From contig CANNGH010000001.1 of the NCBI GenBank assembly GCA_947504115.1, forward strand, positions 434,001 to 498,000: a stretch of 64,000 bases of DNA, read 5' to 3'. Below are positions 25,220-36,572 of the stretch, piece after piece. Position numbers and translations under genes: made by a program. The notes below the pieces were generated by a model that saw only the letters and a list, made by a program, of their open reading frames with translations, made no database searches and was not told the DNA's origin. Source of the stretch: an uncultured Sedimentitalea sp. (GTDB taxonomy: Bacteria > Pseudomonadota > Alphaproteobacteria > Rhodobacterales > Rhodobacteraceae). The number at the start of each line of letters is the position of its first letter. Position 1 is the first letter of the stretch.

Positions 25220-26538
<1,319 letters not shown>

Positions 26539-26542
<4 letters not shown>

Positions 26543-27045
26543 GCGCGCACCTCGTCCTGATCCTTGTGGGTGTTCAGCAGGATCTTGAGCACCTCGGACA
26601 CCCCCTGCAGCAGCAACAGCACGGCGGCGACGAACATCGCCATTTTCAGCGGATAGACCGGCAATTGCACCGCACCATATGTCGTTTCCCCCTGATTCCA
26701 CGACTTGATCGCAAAATCCCATGACCGGGAGGTGAAGACCCAGACGAACGGAAAGAAAAAGATCAGGTATCCGGCCAGATCGACGATGCGCTGGGCCAGC
26801 GGCGACAGCCGCTCGGTTATCAGGTCGACGCGCACATGCGCCTTGTGGCGCAGCGCGTAACCGCCGAGCATGATGAAATAAAACCCGTATAACTGCTTGG
26901 ACACATCGAACGCCCAGCGGGTCGGAGCGTTCATCGCATAGCGCATGAACACGTCGTAGATGATGATGGCGGCAAAGACGATGGCGACGACGGAAACGAG
27001 CCTGCCGACAACCTCGTTCACCCCGTCCAGAACCCGTGTCAGCAT
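26539..27045 (-). CDS. TRAP transporter small permease (DctQ)
   Basis: A 168-residue four-helix inner-membrane protein: MLTRVLDGVNEVVGRLVSVV, the second segment FYFIMLGGYALRHKAHVRVD with the DctQ signature, FFFPFVWVFTS and a last helix before the charged tail HKDQDEVRA. The start at 27045 follows GGGAGG. It is the first gene of the dctQMP operon. The 277-base region upstream (27046-27322) is divergent from the binding-protein gene of an ABC importer and shows no gene. Confidence 0.92.
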
Positions 27046-27322
27046 GCGCCTCCCGCCCTTAGCTGAATTGCCGTTCATGTTGGCGCCACAATTTCCGAGC
27101 GGCGGGCAAAGGTCAAGTCCCGCGATTGCCGGATTTTGTCGCAAATCCCGGACGAGCGCCTTTGCCAATGCGCCTCGCGGGGCGCGCCGCCCGCGGCTTT
27201 GGCGCTCCGGCGCGCCGCTTTGCATGAACAAGCAGCCATTGCTTGCGCCGGCCCGACCTTTTATGGAGCATGCGTGATGCCGTGACGGCAACCTGACAGA
27301 CTGCAAGCAAGGTGGACAGCCA
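27046..27322. promoter_or_regulatory. divergent region between the TRAP and Liv-type operons
   Basis: Noncoding, 277 bases. It must hold promoters for the dctQMP operon (minus) and the ABC importer (plus). GC-rich complementary tracts (GGGGCGCGCCGCCCGCGG near 27179-27196) could fold, but no promoter or known riboswitch could be recognised. AAGGTGG is the ribosome site for the gene at 27323. Confidence 0.4.
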
Positions 27323-28525
27323 ATGAGACGCAAGACCTTCCTCGGAGCCGCAATTGCCGTGGCGTTGACGCTGACCGGCCTCCAGGCGTCTGCGCAAGAG
27401 CCGATCAAGATCGGCGAGATCAACCATTTCAAGCGGATGGCCGCATTCGCCGAACCCTATCGCATGGGAATCGAACTGGCGGTGGATCAGATCAACGAAC
27501 AGGGCGGCGTGCTGGGCCGTCCGCTGGAATTCATCTATCGCGACGATCAGGGCGAACCGGGCGAGGCGGTGAAGATCGCCGAGGAACTGATGACCCGCGA
27601 GGGCACGGTGATGCTGACCGGCGCGATCCTGTCCAATATCGGGCTGGCGCTGAGCTCGCTGGCCGCCGAAAAGCACTATGTCTATCTGGCGTCCGAACCG
27701 CTGGCCGATGCGCTGGTCTGGGACAAGGGCAATGACTGGACCTTCCGCCTGCGCACCTCGACCTACATGCAGGCGGCGATGCTGGCCGAAGAGGCGGCCA
27801 AGACCGACGCGATCCGCTATGCCACGATCGCGCCCAACTATGCCTATGGCAAGGACGCGGTCGCCGCGTTCAAGGAAAACCTCCTGGCGCTGAAACCCGA
27901 GGTCGAATTCGTCGCCGAGCAATGGCCGCCGCTGTTCAAGATCGACGCCGGGGCCGAGGTGCAGGCGCTGGAACGGGCAAAGCCCGACGCGATCTTCAAC
28001 GTCACCTTCGCAGGCGATCTGGCCAAGTTCATGCGCGAGGGCACGATGCGCGGCCTGTTCGACGGGCGCAAGGTGTTCGGCTTGCTGTCGGGCGAGCCCG
28101 AGTATCTCGACCCTATTGGCGAGGAAACCTCGGAGGGTTGGATCGTCACCGGCTTCCCGTGGTATGATTTCGACGAGGGCGCCAAGAAGGATTTCGTCGA
28201 CGCCTATCAGGCGCGCTGGAACGATTACCCCCGCAACGGCTCGATCGTGGGCTACAACACCGCGCTGTCGGTCGCTGCCGCCATCGAAAAGGCCGGCTCG
28301 ACCGAGGCGGAGGCGATCCGGGATGCCTTTGTCGGGCTGGAACTTGACACGCCGGTCGGTCCGATCACCTATCGCGAGATCGACCATCAATCGACCATGG
28401 GTGCCTTCGTCGGCACGACCGCCGTGCGCGACGGCAAGGGCGTGATGGTCGATTGGGAATACCGCGACGGCGCCGACTACCTGCCCCCCGATGACGTGGT
28501 GCGCGAGCTGCGCCCGGCCAATTAA
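27323..28525 (+). CDS. ABC transporter substrate-binding protein, branched-chain amino acid/amide type
   Basis: A 400-residue periplasmic type I binding protein with signal peptide MRRKTFLGAAIAVALTLTGL ending ASAQ. Marks of the LivJ/UrtA/AmiC group (Peripla_BP_6): IKIGEINHFKRMAAFAEPY, GIELAVDQINEQGGVLGRPL, YRDDQGEPGEAVKIAEEL, YVYLASEP, PNYAYGKDAV and GYNTALSVAAAIEKAGS. The ligand cannot be told from the sequence. It is the first gene of an importer operon whose fused permease begins 18 bases downstream. Confidence 0.92.
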   Translation: MRRKTFLGAAIAVALTLTGLQASAQEPIKIGEINHFKRMAAFAEPYRMGIELAVDQINEQGGVLGRPLEFIYRDDQGEPGEAVKIAEELMTREGTVMLTGAILSNIGLALSSLAAEKHYVYLASEPLADALVWDKGNDWTFRLRTSTYMQAAMLAEEAAKTDAIRYATIAPNYAYGKDAVAAFKENLLALKPEVEFVAEQWPPLFKIDAGAEVQALERAKPDAIFNVTFAGDLAKFMREGTMRGLFDGRKVFGLLSGEPEYLDPIGEETSEGWIVTGFPWYDFDEGAKKDFVDAYQARWNDYPRNGSIVGYNTALSVAAAIEKAGSTEAEAIRDAFVGLELDTPVGPITYREIDHQSTMGAFVGTTAVRDGKGVMVDWEYRDGADYLPPDDVVRELRPAN

Positions 28526-28542
28526 AGCCGCCGATACAGGCC

Positions 28543-30405
28543 GTGGGACTTTTCATCGCGCAATTGCTGACCGGGCTGGCCAATGCCGGGGCGCTGTTCA
28601 TGGTCGCCTCGGGGCTGTCGCTGATCTTTGGCGTCACGCGGATCGTGAATTTCGCCCATGGCTCGTTCTATATGCTGGGGGCCTATGTCGGCTATACGCT
28701 GATGCAGGTGCTGCCCGGCGCGTTCGGCTTCTGGGGCGCGATCCTGCTGACCGGAATTATCGTCGGGCTGGTGGGCGTGATCGTGGAAATCGTCGTGCTG
28801 CGTCCGGTTTATCGCGCGCCCGAACTGTTCCAGCTTGTCGCCACATTCGGCGTGATCCTGGTGATCCAGGATCTGGCGCTGATGATCTGGGGGCCACAGG
28901 ATCTGCTGGGCCCGCGCGCGCCGGGGCTGAAAGGCGTCGTGCGGATACTGGGCGAACCCGTGCCGAAATACGACCTGGCGCTGATCGGGATCACGCCCTT
29001 CGTCGCCTTGGCGCTGTGGTGGCTGATCGCGCGCACCCGCGTCGGCATCCTCGTGCGCGCCGCAACGCAGGACCGCGAGATGGTCGGCGCGCTGGGCGTC
29101 AACCAGTCCTGGCTGTTCACCGGCGTGTTCTTTCTCGGCTGCGCATTGGCGGGGCTGGGCGGAGCGGTGCAATTGCCCAAGGGCGGCGCCGACCTGCTGA
29201 TGGATTTCAACATCCTGGCGTCGATCTTCGTCGTGGTGGTGATCGGCGGCATGGGGTCTCTGCCGGGGGCCTACCTTGCGGCGGTGCTGGTGTCCGTTTT
29301 GAACGTGTTCGGCGTCACCTATCTGCCGCAAAGCACGCTGGTGCTGATGTTCGTGGTCATGGCGCTGGTGCTGATGATCCGCCCCTACGGCCTGCTTGGC
29401 CGCGAAGAGGTCGCCGGCGATCCCGGCCAGAGCGGCGAGCCCGAACGCCCGATCAAACCCGCCGGGGCGCGGGTGCGCCTGATCGTGGCCGCCGGTATTG
29501 CGCTGCTGGCGCTGGTGCCATTGATCGCGCCGCCCTTCGCGACGGTGCTGGTCACCGACATCCTGATCTTCTGCCTGTTCGCCGCCTCGCTGCATTTCCT
29601 GCTGGGCCTTGGCGGGCTGGTCAGTTTCGGCCATGCTGCGTTTTTCGGCGGCGGCGCCTATACGGCGGCGCTGCTGGTGGCCCACGCCGACAGCCCGATG
29701 GAACTGGCGCTGCTGCTGGCGCCGTTGGGCGCGGGGCTGCTGGCGCTGATCATCGGCTGGATCTGCCTGCGCCTGACCGGCGTCTATTTCGCCATGCTGA
29801 CGCTGGCCTTCGCGCAACTGCTCTGGAGCCTCGTCTATCAATGGGGCGACGTCACCGGCGGCGATGACGGGCTGGTGGATATCTGGCCGCCCGACTGGGC
29901 CTCGTCCAGCACGGTGTTCTTCTATCTGGCGCTGGTGCTGTGCGTCGGCGGCATCCTCGCCCTGCGCCACGCGGCCCATGCCCCGTTCGGCTATGCCCTG
30001 CGCGCCGCCCGCGACAGCAAGCGGCAGGCCGAGGCGACGGGCATCGACACGCGGGCCGTGCAATGGGGCGCCTTTGCCCTTGCCGGTGCGATGGCCGGGC
30101 TGGCCGGCGGGCTGTTCGTCTTTGCCAAGGGCAGCGTCTTTCCCAATGAGTTGGAGATCACCCGCTCGTTCGATGCGCTGATCGTGGTGTTCCTTGGCGG
30201 TGTCAAAACGCTTTCGGGCGGGGTCGTGGGCGGCGCGGTATTCGAAAGCGTCAAGGACGTGCTGACCCGGTTCGAATACTGGCGGCTGGCGCTGGGCCTG
30301 ACCATCATCGCGGTGGTCATCTTGGCACCAGAAGGCATCGTCGGCTCACTGCGCCGCCTCGGCGAACGCCTCGGCCTGCTGCGCGCGCCGGAGGATGGAT
30401 CATGA
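28543..30405 (+). CDS. fused LivH-LivM ABC importer permease
   Basis: A 620-residue inner-membrane protein that joins both permeases of a branched-chain-type importer. Residues 1-285 are LivH-like (GLSLIFGVTRIVNFAHGSFY, then GVNQSWLFTGVFFLGCALAG and LPGAYLAAVLVSVLNVF). A charged linker of about 20 residues follows (GREEVAGDPGQSGEPERP, about 286-308). Residues 310-620 are LivM-like (SLHFLLGLGGLVSFGHAAFF, GVYFAMLTLAFAQL, and the EAA-like GVKTLSGGVVGGAVFE). The start codon is GTG. The stop overlaps the livG-like ATG by four bases. Fusions like this replace the usual two genes; the importer likely forms a pseudo-symmetric monomeric channel. Confidence 0.93.
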   Translation: MGLFIAQLLTGLANAGALFMVASGLSLIFGVTRIVNFAHGSFYMLGAYVGYTLMQVLPGAFGFWGAILLTGIIVGLVGVIVEIVVLRPVYRAPELFQLVATFGVILVIQDLALMIWGPQDLLGPRAPGLKGVVRILGEPVPKYDLALIGITPFVALALWWLIARTRVGILVRAATQDREMVGALGVNQSWLFTGVFFLGCALAGLGGAVQLPKGGADLLMDFNILASIFVVVVIGGMGSLPGAYLAAVLVSVLNVFGVTYLPQSTLVLMFVVMALVLMIRPYGLLGREEVAGDPGQSGEPERPIKPAGARVRLIVAAGIALLALVPLIAPPFATVLVTDILIFCLFAASLHFLLGLGGLVSFGHAAFFGGGAYTAALLVAHADSPMELALLLAPLGAGLLALIIGWICLRLTGVYFAMLTLAFAQLLWSLVYQWGDVTGGDDGLVDIWPPDWASSSTVFFYLALVLCVGGILALRHAAHAPFGYALRAARDSKRQAEATGIDTRAVQWGAFALAGAMAGLAGGLFVFAKGSVFPNELEITRSFDALIVVFLGGVKTLSGGVVGGAVFESVKDVLTRFEYWRLALGLTIIAVVILAPEGIVGSLRRLGERLGLLRAPEDGS

Positions 30406-31181
30406 ATGCGGTCCTGTCGGTGCGCAACCTCACGAAATCCTTCGGCGGCAACCGTGCGGTCGATGACGTATCCTTTGATCTCGCGCGGGGCGAGTTGCTG
30501 GCGCTGATCGGCCCCAACGGCGCGGGCAAAAGCACCTGTTTCAACATGATGACCGGCCACCTGAAACCCGACGGCGGCACGGTATCGCTGAACGGCTCAC
30601 CCATCACCGGGCTGAAACCGCGCCGGATCTGGCGGCTGGGTGTCGGGCGCACCTTCCAGATCACCGCCACCTATGCCTCGATGACCGTGGTGGAAAACGT
30701 CCAGATGGCGCTGATCTCGCATCACCGCCGCGTATTCGCGCTGCGCCCCTATGCCCATCGGCTGTATCGCGACGAGGCGCTGGGGTTCCTCGATCTGGTC
30801 GGCATGGCCGCACAGGCCGACCGCCATTGCGCCGTGCTGGCTTACGGCGATCTCAAGCGGCTGGAACTGGCCATTGCGCTCTGCCATGCGCCCGGATTGC
30901 TGCTGATGGACGAACCCACCGCCGGCATGGCACCGGGCGAACGGACGGCGCTGATGCAACTGATTGCCGACATCGTGGCGCAGCGGCAGTTGAGCGTGCT
31001 GTTCACCGAACACGACATGGACACGGTCTTTGCCCATGCCCATCGCGTCATGGTGCTGAATCGGGGCCGGCTGATCGCCAACGGGACGGTCGCGGAAATC
31101 CGTGCCGATCGCCAAGTGCAGGATGTCTATCTCGGCGGTGGCACCCTGTTCAGCGCGCTGGAACCCCCCTCCGATGCTTGA
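30402..31181 (+). CDS. livG: ABC importer ATPase, LivG type
   Basis: A 259-residue cytoplasmic ATPase. Walker A GPNGAGKST (about residues 37-45), a LivG-type GVGRTFQITATYASMTVVEN, signature VLAYGDLKRLELAIAL (the usual LSYGxQRxLE, slightly diverged), Walker B LLLMDEPTAGMAP and switch His in FTEHDMDTVF. It starts on the stop of the fused permease. The symbol is by family; the imported compound is not known. Confidence 0.91.
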   Translation: MNAVLSVRNLTKSFGGNRAVDDVSFDLARGELLALIGPNGAGKSTCFNMMTGHLKPDGGTVSLNGSPITGLKPRRIWRLGVGRTFQITATYASMTVVENVQMALISHHRRVFALRPYAHRLYRDEALGFLDLVGMAAQADRHCAVLAYGDLKRLELAIALCHAPGLLLMDEPTAGMAPGERTALMQLIADIVAQRQLSVLFTEHDMDTVFAHAHRVMVLNRGRLIANGTVAEIRADRQVQDVYLGGGTLFSALEPPSDA

Positions 31182-31875
31182 CGTCATGCAGATCAACAGC
31201 TTCTACGGCAAGGCGCATGTGCTGCGCGACCTGTCGTTGAGCGTCACCACCGGGCAGGTCGTGGCCCTGCTGGGGCGCAACGGGGCGGGCAAGACGACGA
31301 CGCTCAAATCCATCATGCAACTGGTGGTGCCGCGCTCGGGTCAGGTCCGTTTCAACGGCACCGACATCACCGGCTGGCCCGCCCATCGCGTGGCGCGCGC
31401 CGGTCTGGGCTATGTCCCCGAGGACCGGCGCATTTTCGGCGATCTCAGCGTTCTCGAAAACCTCGAAGTCGGTCGCCAGCCCCCCCGGCAAGGCACGGCC
31501 ACCTGGTCCCAAGACGCGCTGTTCGATCTGTTCCCCAACCTGGCCGAGCGTCGCCGGAATCGCGGTCGTGATCTCTCGGGCGGCGAGCAGCAGATGCTCA
31601 GCATCGCGCGCACATTGATGGGCAACCCGTCCTGTCTGCTGCTGGACGAGCCATCCGAGGGCATCGCGCCCGTGATCATCGAAGACATGGCCCGCGCCAT
31701 CGTGCAATTGCGCGATCAGGGGCTGACGGTTCTGTTGTCCGAACAGAACCTGCATTTCGCCCGTGCGGTCTCCAGCCATGCGGTCATCCTCGATCGCGGC
31801 ACCACCCGGTATTCTGGCAGCTTCGCCGATCTCGACGCCGATCCCGAATTCCGCGACGCGTGGCTGTCGGTGTGA
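31174..31875 (+). CDS. livF: ABC importer ATPase, LivF type
   Basis: A 233-residue ATPase, partner of the LivG-like subunit. Walker [30 protein letters not shown] (typical of LivF), signature [15 protein letters not shown], Walker [13 protein letters not shown] and [11 protein letters not shown]. The ATG at 31174 overlaps the livG end by eight bases, so translation is probably coupled; ATG 31186 (MQINSFYG) is a possible alternative. It closes the importer operon. A short dispersed repeat lies ten bases beyond the stop. Confidence 0.91.
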   Translation: MLDVMQINSFYGKAHVLRDLSLSVTTGQVVALLGRNGAGKTTTLKSIMQLVVPRSGQVRFNGTDITGWPAHRVARAGLGYVPEDRRIFGDLSVLENLEVGRQPPRQGTATWSQDALFDLFPNLAERRRNRGRDLSGGEQQMLSIARTLMGNPSCLLLDEPSEGIAPVIIEDMARAIVQLRDQGLTVLLSEQNLHFARAVSSHAVILDRGTTRYSGSFADLDADPEFRDAWLSV

Positions 31876-31884
31876 GGCGCCCCG

Positions 31885-31908
31885 GCTTCTTTCTGGTTGC
31901 AAATACCC
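31885..31908 (+). repeat. CTTTCTGGTT/GCAAATACCC element, copy A
   Basis: GCTTCTTTCTGGTT directly followed by GCAAATACCC, ten bases after the livF stop. A copy with one extra C between the two blocks lies at 38756-38780 behind uvrC, same orientation to the preceding gene. Confidence 0.7.
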
Positions 31909-32009
31909 ATTGCGCGACCGCTCCACCCGCGCGGCGGCAAATGACTTGGTGCCTCGCCCCGGCTGCGCTAGATACGGGCGCACCCCCCGGCGCGCGAAAG
32001 GACCGGCCC

Positions 32010-32077
32010 ATGAAGACGAGCGATCAGTTTCCCGACACCCACGACACCCGGTTTCACCAAGGCCGCCGGCGCATCTG

Positions 32078-32078
<1 letters not shown>
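32010..32078 (+). CDS. 22-residue leader ORF coupled to the ABC-2 ATPase gene
   Basis: ATG at 32010 with AAAGGA seven bases upstream, reading [20 protein letters not shown] plus two residues, and ending in a TGA that overlaps the ATG of the next gene (TGATG at 32076-32080). The good ribosome site, together with the absence of one in front of the ABC gene itself, suggests the peptide is translated and that the ABC gene depends on re-initiation. It has no tract of a single amino acid that would point to attenuation. Function unknown; chance cannot be excluded. Confidence 0.5.
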
Positions 32079-33003
<925 letters not shown>

Positions 33004-33007
<4 letters not shown>

Positions 33008-33765
33008 ACTGGACCGCCATCGCCGCGATCTATCGTTTCGAGATGGCGCGGTTCTTTCGCACGCTGCTGCAAAGCTTTCTGTCGCCGGTGCTGTCCACCT
33101 CGCTGTATTTCGTGGTGTTCGGCGCCGCCATCGGCAGCCGCATCGATCAGGTCGAGGGCATTTCCTATGGTGCCTTCATCGTGCCGGGGCTGGTGATGCT
33201 GGCGGTGATCACGCAATCCATTTCGAACGGGTCGTTCGGCATCTATTTCCCGAAATTCATCGGCACGATCTATGAATTGCTGTCGGCGCCGATCAACTTT
33301 CTGGAGATCGTGCTGGGCTATGTCGGCGCGGCGGCGACCAAGGCGCTGTTCATCGGGGTGGTGATCCTGCTGACCTCGACCCTGTTCGTCGATCTGTCCA
33401 TCGCGCATCCGCTGGCGATGGTCGCGTTCCTGGTGCTGACCTGCATCAGTTTTGCGCTGCTGGGATTCATCATCGGCATCTGGGCGGGCAATTTCGAGCA
33501 ATTGCAACTGGTGCCGCTGCTGATCGTGACGCCGCTGGTGTTTCTGGGCGGGTCGTTCTATTCGATCTTGATGCTGCCGCCGATCTGGCAAAAGATCACG
33601 CTGCTGAACCCGGTGGTCTATCTGATCTCGGGATTCCGCTGGTCGTTCTTCGGCACCGCCGATCTGCCCGTGGGATACAGCCTGCTGGCGATCGCGGCCT
33701 TCACCTGTCTCTGTCTGGGCGTCATCTGGTGGATCTTCCGCACCGGCTGGCGCATCCGGTCCTGA
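33004..33765 (+). CDS. ABC-2 type transporter permease (YadH-like)
   Basis: A 253-residue inner-membrane protein with six hydrophobic segments. It begins [20 protein letters not shown] and contains [35 protein letters not shown] and [19 protein letters not shown], the YadH/DrrB-type consensus blocks. It is coupled to the ATPase gene by a four-base overlap. Together they form a complete homodimeric exporter. Confidence 0.93.
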
Positions 33766-33841
33766 GGATCGGCGAAATCATCGGACCCAACCCCTCCGGC
33801 GCATCTTGTTTGTCGCGCCGGGGCATTCTACATCGGCTGAC

Positions 33842-34639
33842 ATGAACCTGCGCCTGCCCTTTCTCAAGAATCCGCCGCTGGTGTCGGTCGTCCGTCTGCA
33901 GGGCACCATCGGCACGTCGGGACGCATGGCGCTGAACGACCTGACGCTGGCGCCGATACTGGAAAAGGCTTTTCGCCGCGGCAAACCCGATGCCGTCGCG
34001 CTGGAGATCAACTCGCCCGGCGGTTCGCCCGTGCAATCTTCGCTGATCGGAGCGCGTATCCGCGCGCTTGCGGAAGACACCGATGTGCCGGTCATCGCCT
34101 TTGTCGAGGATGTCGCGGCCTCGGGCGGCTATTGGCTGGCGGCTGCCGCCGATGAAATCTGGGCCGATGACAGTTCCATCCTCGGTTCCATCGGCGTGGT
34201 GTCTTCGGGGTTCGGCGCGCATGTGTTCCTGGCCCGGCAGGGGATCGAGCGGCGCGTTCATACGGCGGGCAAATCGAAATCCATGCTCGACCCCTTCCGC
34301 CCCGAGAACGAAGAGGACGTGGCCCGCCTGAAAACCCTGCTGGGCGACGTCCACGAGAATTTCATCGCCCATGTCAAGGAACGTCGCGGTGACCGTCTGG
34401 ACATGTCCGCTGACCTGTTCACCGGCGAAATCTGGCTGGCGCGGCGCGCGGGCGAACTGGGCCTGATCGACGGCATCGGCCATCTGCGGCCCACGCTGCG
34501 CGAGCGGTTCGGCGACAAGGTGCAGTTGCGCCGCTATGGCCTGCGCCGCCCGTTCCTTTCGCGCTTCGGCATGAATCTTGTCAACGATGCGCTGGCCGGC
34601 ATCGAGGAGCGCGCAGGTTTCGCGCGTTTTGGCCTCTGA
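33842..34639 (+). CDS. S49 family peptidase (SppA/SohB-like)
   Basis: A 265-residue short signal-peptide-peptidase-like protease. The catalytic Ser is in EDVAASGGYWLAAAAD and the general-base Lys in HTAGKSKSMLDPF, the Ser-Lys dyad arrangement of SohB/short SppA. It also has EINSPGGSPVQSSLIG. There is no strong transmembrane helix at the N terminus (MNLRLPFLKNPPLVSVVRL). ATG 33842 is preferred over 33806. Small S49 proteins degrade cleaved signal peptides or cut other membrane substrates. Followed at once by a small membrane zinc-ribbon gene. Confidence 0.9.
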   Translation: MNLRLPFLKNPPLVSVVRLQGTIGTSGRMALNDLTLAPILEKAFRRGKPDAVALEINSPGGSPVQSSLIGARIRALAEDTDVPVIAFVEDVAASGGYWLAAAADEIWADDSSILGSIGVVSSGFGAHVFLARQGIERRVHTAGKSKSMLDPFRPENEEDVARLKTLLGDVHENFIAHVKERRGDRLDMSADLFTGEIWLARRAGELGLIDGIGHLRPTLRERFGDKVQLRRYGLRRPFLSRFGMNLVNDALAGIEERAGFARFGL

Positions 34640-34640
34640 C

Positions 34641-34811
34641 GTGATCCTCAAGGTCGTTGCCCTTTTCCTTGCGGCCATCGCCGTGCTGGCGATGTTCGGA
34701 AAATTCCGGTTTCCGGGCCAGAACCGGCTTGCCTCGGCGAAATGTCCGCGCTGCGGGCGCTATCGCATCGGCCGGGGCCCCTGTTCCTGCGGCGACGGAG
34801 GGCGCTCATGA
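34641..34811 (+). CDS. small membrane protein with zinc-ribbon tail
   Basis: A 56-residue protein starting at GTG 34641, one base after the protease stop: a hydrophobic helix (ILKVVALFLAAIAVLAMFG) then KCPRCGRYRIGRGPCSCGD with four Cys that could bind one zinc. Its TGA overlaps the next gene's ATG (ATGA), so it is bracketed by couplings on both sides. I recall similar short proteins at this place in other Rhodobacterales, but no function. It could help membrane quality control with the S49 peptidase. Confidence 0.75.
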   Translation: MILKVVALFLAAIAVLAMFGKFRFPGQNRLASAKCPRCGRYRIGRGPCSCGDGGRS

Positions 34812-35755
34812 TCCCGTGGCTGCTTGTGGTGCTGGGGCTGGCGATCCTGCTTCTGGCCGGGGATTCACTGGTGCGGGGCGCGGTCAATCTCAGCCTGCGG
34901 CTGGGAGTGCCGGCTATGGTTGTGGGGCTGACCATCGTGGCCTTCGGCACTTCGGCGCCCGAATTGCTGATCTCGATCAGCGCGGCGCTGCGCAACCTGC
35001 CGGGGCTGGCGCTGGGCAACGTGGTCGGCTCGAATACCGCAAATATCCTGCTGGTGCTGGGAATACCGGCGATCCTTGCCACCATCCACAGCAGCGAATG
35101 CGACACCCGCAAGACCTTCGTCCAGATGATCGCGGTCTCGCTTCTTTTCATCGCGCTGGCCTTCACCGGCGAGTTCAGCGCGCTCGAGGGGCTGGTCCTG
35201 CTGGCCGCACTGGCGCTGATCCTCGGAGACCAGTTCCGCGATGTGCGCGCGCACAAGCGTGCCCGCGCCAATGGCGAGATCGAGGGACTGGAAGGTGCCG
35301 ATCCGAACATTCCCTGGTGGCGCATCATCCTCTTTCTGGCGCTGGGCCTTGTCGGGTTGCCGGTCGGCGCGGACCTTCTTGTCGACAATGCCTCGATCAT
35401 CGCGCGCACCTACGGGGTCAGCGATACCGCGATCGGTCTGACGCTGGTCGCGGTGGGCACCTCGCTGCCGGAACTGGCCACCACGGTAATGGCGGCGCTG
35501 CGCCGGCAGGCGGATGTCGCGCTGGGCAACGTGATCGGGTCGAACCTGTTCAATCTGCTGGCGATCATCGGAATCGCAACGCTGATCCGTCCCATCGCGG
35601 TTGATCCCCAATTCCTGAAATTCGATCTCTGGGTGATGCTGGCCGCCTCGCTGATGCTGTTCCCCTTCGTGTTTCTCAACCGCAATATCACGCGGCTTTG
35701 GGGCTTTGTGCTGACCGGGCTGTATCTGGCATATATCGTCGTGGTCCTGTTCTGA
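34808..35755 (+). CDS. calcium/sodium antiporter (YrbG/CaCA family)
   Basis: A 315-residue inner-membrane exchanger with two inverted repeats of five helices. The alpha-1 repeat is VGLTIVAFGTSAPELLISI with ALGNVVGSNTANILLVLG, and alpha-2 is IGLTLVAVGTSLPELATTV with ALGNVIGSNLFNLLAIIG; the Glu in each TSxPE motif binds cations. Between them is a charged cytoplasmic loop (about residues 140-175). It starts four bases inside the preceding gene. Confidence 0.95.
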   Translation: MIPWLLVVLGLAILLLAGDSLVRGAVNLSLRLGVPAMVVGLTIVAFGTSAPELLISISAALRNLPGLALGNVVGSNTANILLVLGIPAILATIHSSECDTRKTFVQMIAVSLLFIALAFTGEFSALEGLVLLAALALILGDQFRDVRAHKRARANGEIEGLEGADPNIPWWRIILFLALGLVGLPVGADLLVDNASIIARTYGVSDTAIGLTLVAVGTSLPELATTVMAALRRQADVALGNVIGSNLFNLLAIIGIATLIRPIAVDPQFLKFDLWVMLAASLMLFPFVFLNRNITRLWGFVLTGLYLAYIVVVLF

Positions 35756-35792
35756 GGAACATGGCGGAATCGTAACAAGGAAAGGCGCGAAC

Positions 35793-36572
35793 ATGAGCAG
35801 ATGTCTGGTGACCGGAGCGGGCAAGCGGCTGGGCCGCGAGATGGCTCTCTATCTTGCGAAACGGGGCCATGACGTCGCCGTGCATTATGCCAGTTCGCAG
35901 GACGAGGCCGAAGAGGTCGCCGCCGAAATCCGCGCCATGGGCCGTCTGGCGATCCCCCTTCAGGCCGATCTGACGGACGAGGATCAGACGCAATCGCTGT
36001 TTTCCGCTGCCGCAAGCGGTCTGGGCGGACCGATCACCTGTCTGGTCAACAACGCGTCGATCTTCGATTACGACAATCTCTATACCGCCACCCGCGACGG
36101 CTGGGACCGGCACATGCACAGCAATCTGCGCGCACCGTTCGTGCTGATTCAGGCGATGGCGGCGCAGGGGCTGGAGCCTGTGATCGACGACAACGATGAA
36201 CCGTGCGCCGCCGGGCTGGTCGTCAACATGATCGACCAGCGCGTGCGCAAGCTGACGCCGGAATTCATGACCTACACGCTGGCCAAGGCGGGGCTTTGGA
36301 CGCTGACCCAGACGGCGGCGCAGGCATTGGCCCCGGCGATCCGCGTCAACGCGATCGGCCCCGGTCCGACCATGCGCGGCGCACGCCAGAGCGAATCGCA
36401 TTTCGCCGCCCAGCGGGCAAACACGGTGATGGGGCGCGGGTCCAATCCCTCCGACATCGTCGGCGCGCTGGCCTATTTCCTGGACGCTCCCGCGGTCACC
36501 GGAGAGCTGCTTTGCGTGGATGGCGGGCAGCATCTTGGATGGCAGACGCCGGACATTCTGGGCGTCGGCTAG
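35793..36572 (+). CDS. SDR oxidoreductase, pteridine reductase/FolM-like
   Basis: A 259-residue NAD(P)-dependent short-chain dehydrogenase. The cofactor motif TGAGKRLGREMALYLAKRG has the Arg typical of pteridine reductases (TGxxxRxG). Further marks are VNNASIFDYD and the catalytic Tyr-x3-Lys in MTYTLAKAGLWTLT, preceded by a Met-Ile-Asp in place of the usual Ser strand (VVNMIDQRV), which is also seen in FolM/PTR1 proteins. The C terminus is GELLCVDGGQHLGW. It probably reduces dihydrofolate or dihydromonapterin. GTAACAAGGAAAGG supplies the ribosome site. Confidence 0.85.
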   Translation: MSRCLVTGAGKRLGREMALYLAKRGHDVAVHYASSQDEAEEVAAEIRAMGRLAIPLQADLTDEDQTQSLFSAAASGLGGPITCLVNNASIFDYDNLYTATRDGWDRHMHSNLRAPFVLIQAMAAQGLEPVIDDNDEPCAAGLVVNMIDQRVRKLTPEFMTYTLAKAGLWTLTQTAAQALAPAIRVNAIGPGPTMRGARQSESHFAAQRANTVMGRGSNPSDIVGALAYFLDAPAVTGELLCVDGGQHLGWQTPDILGVG

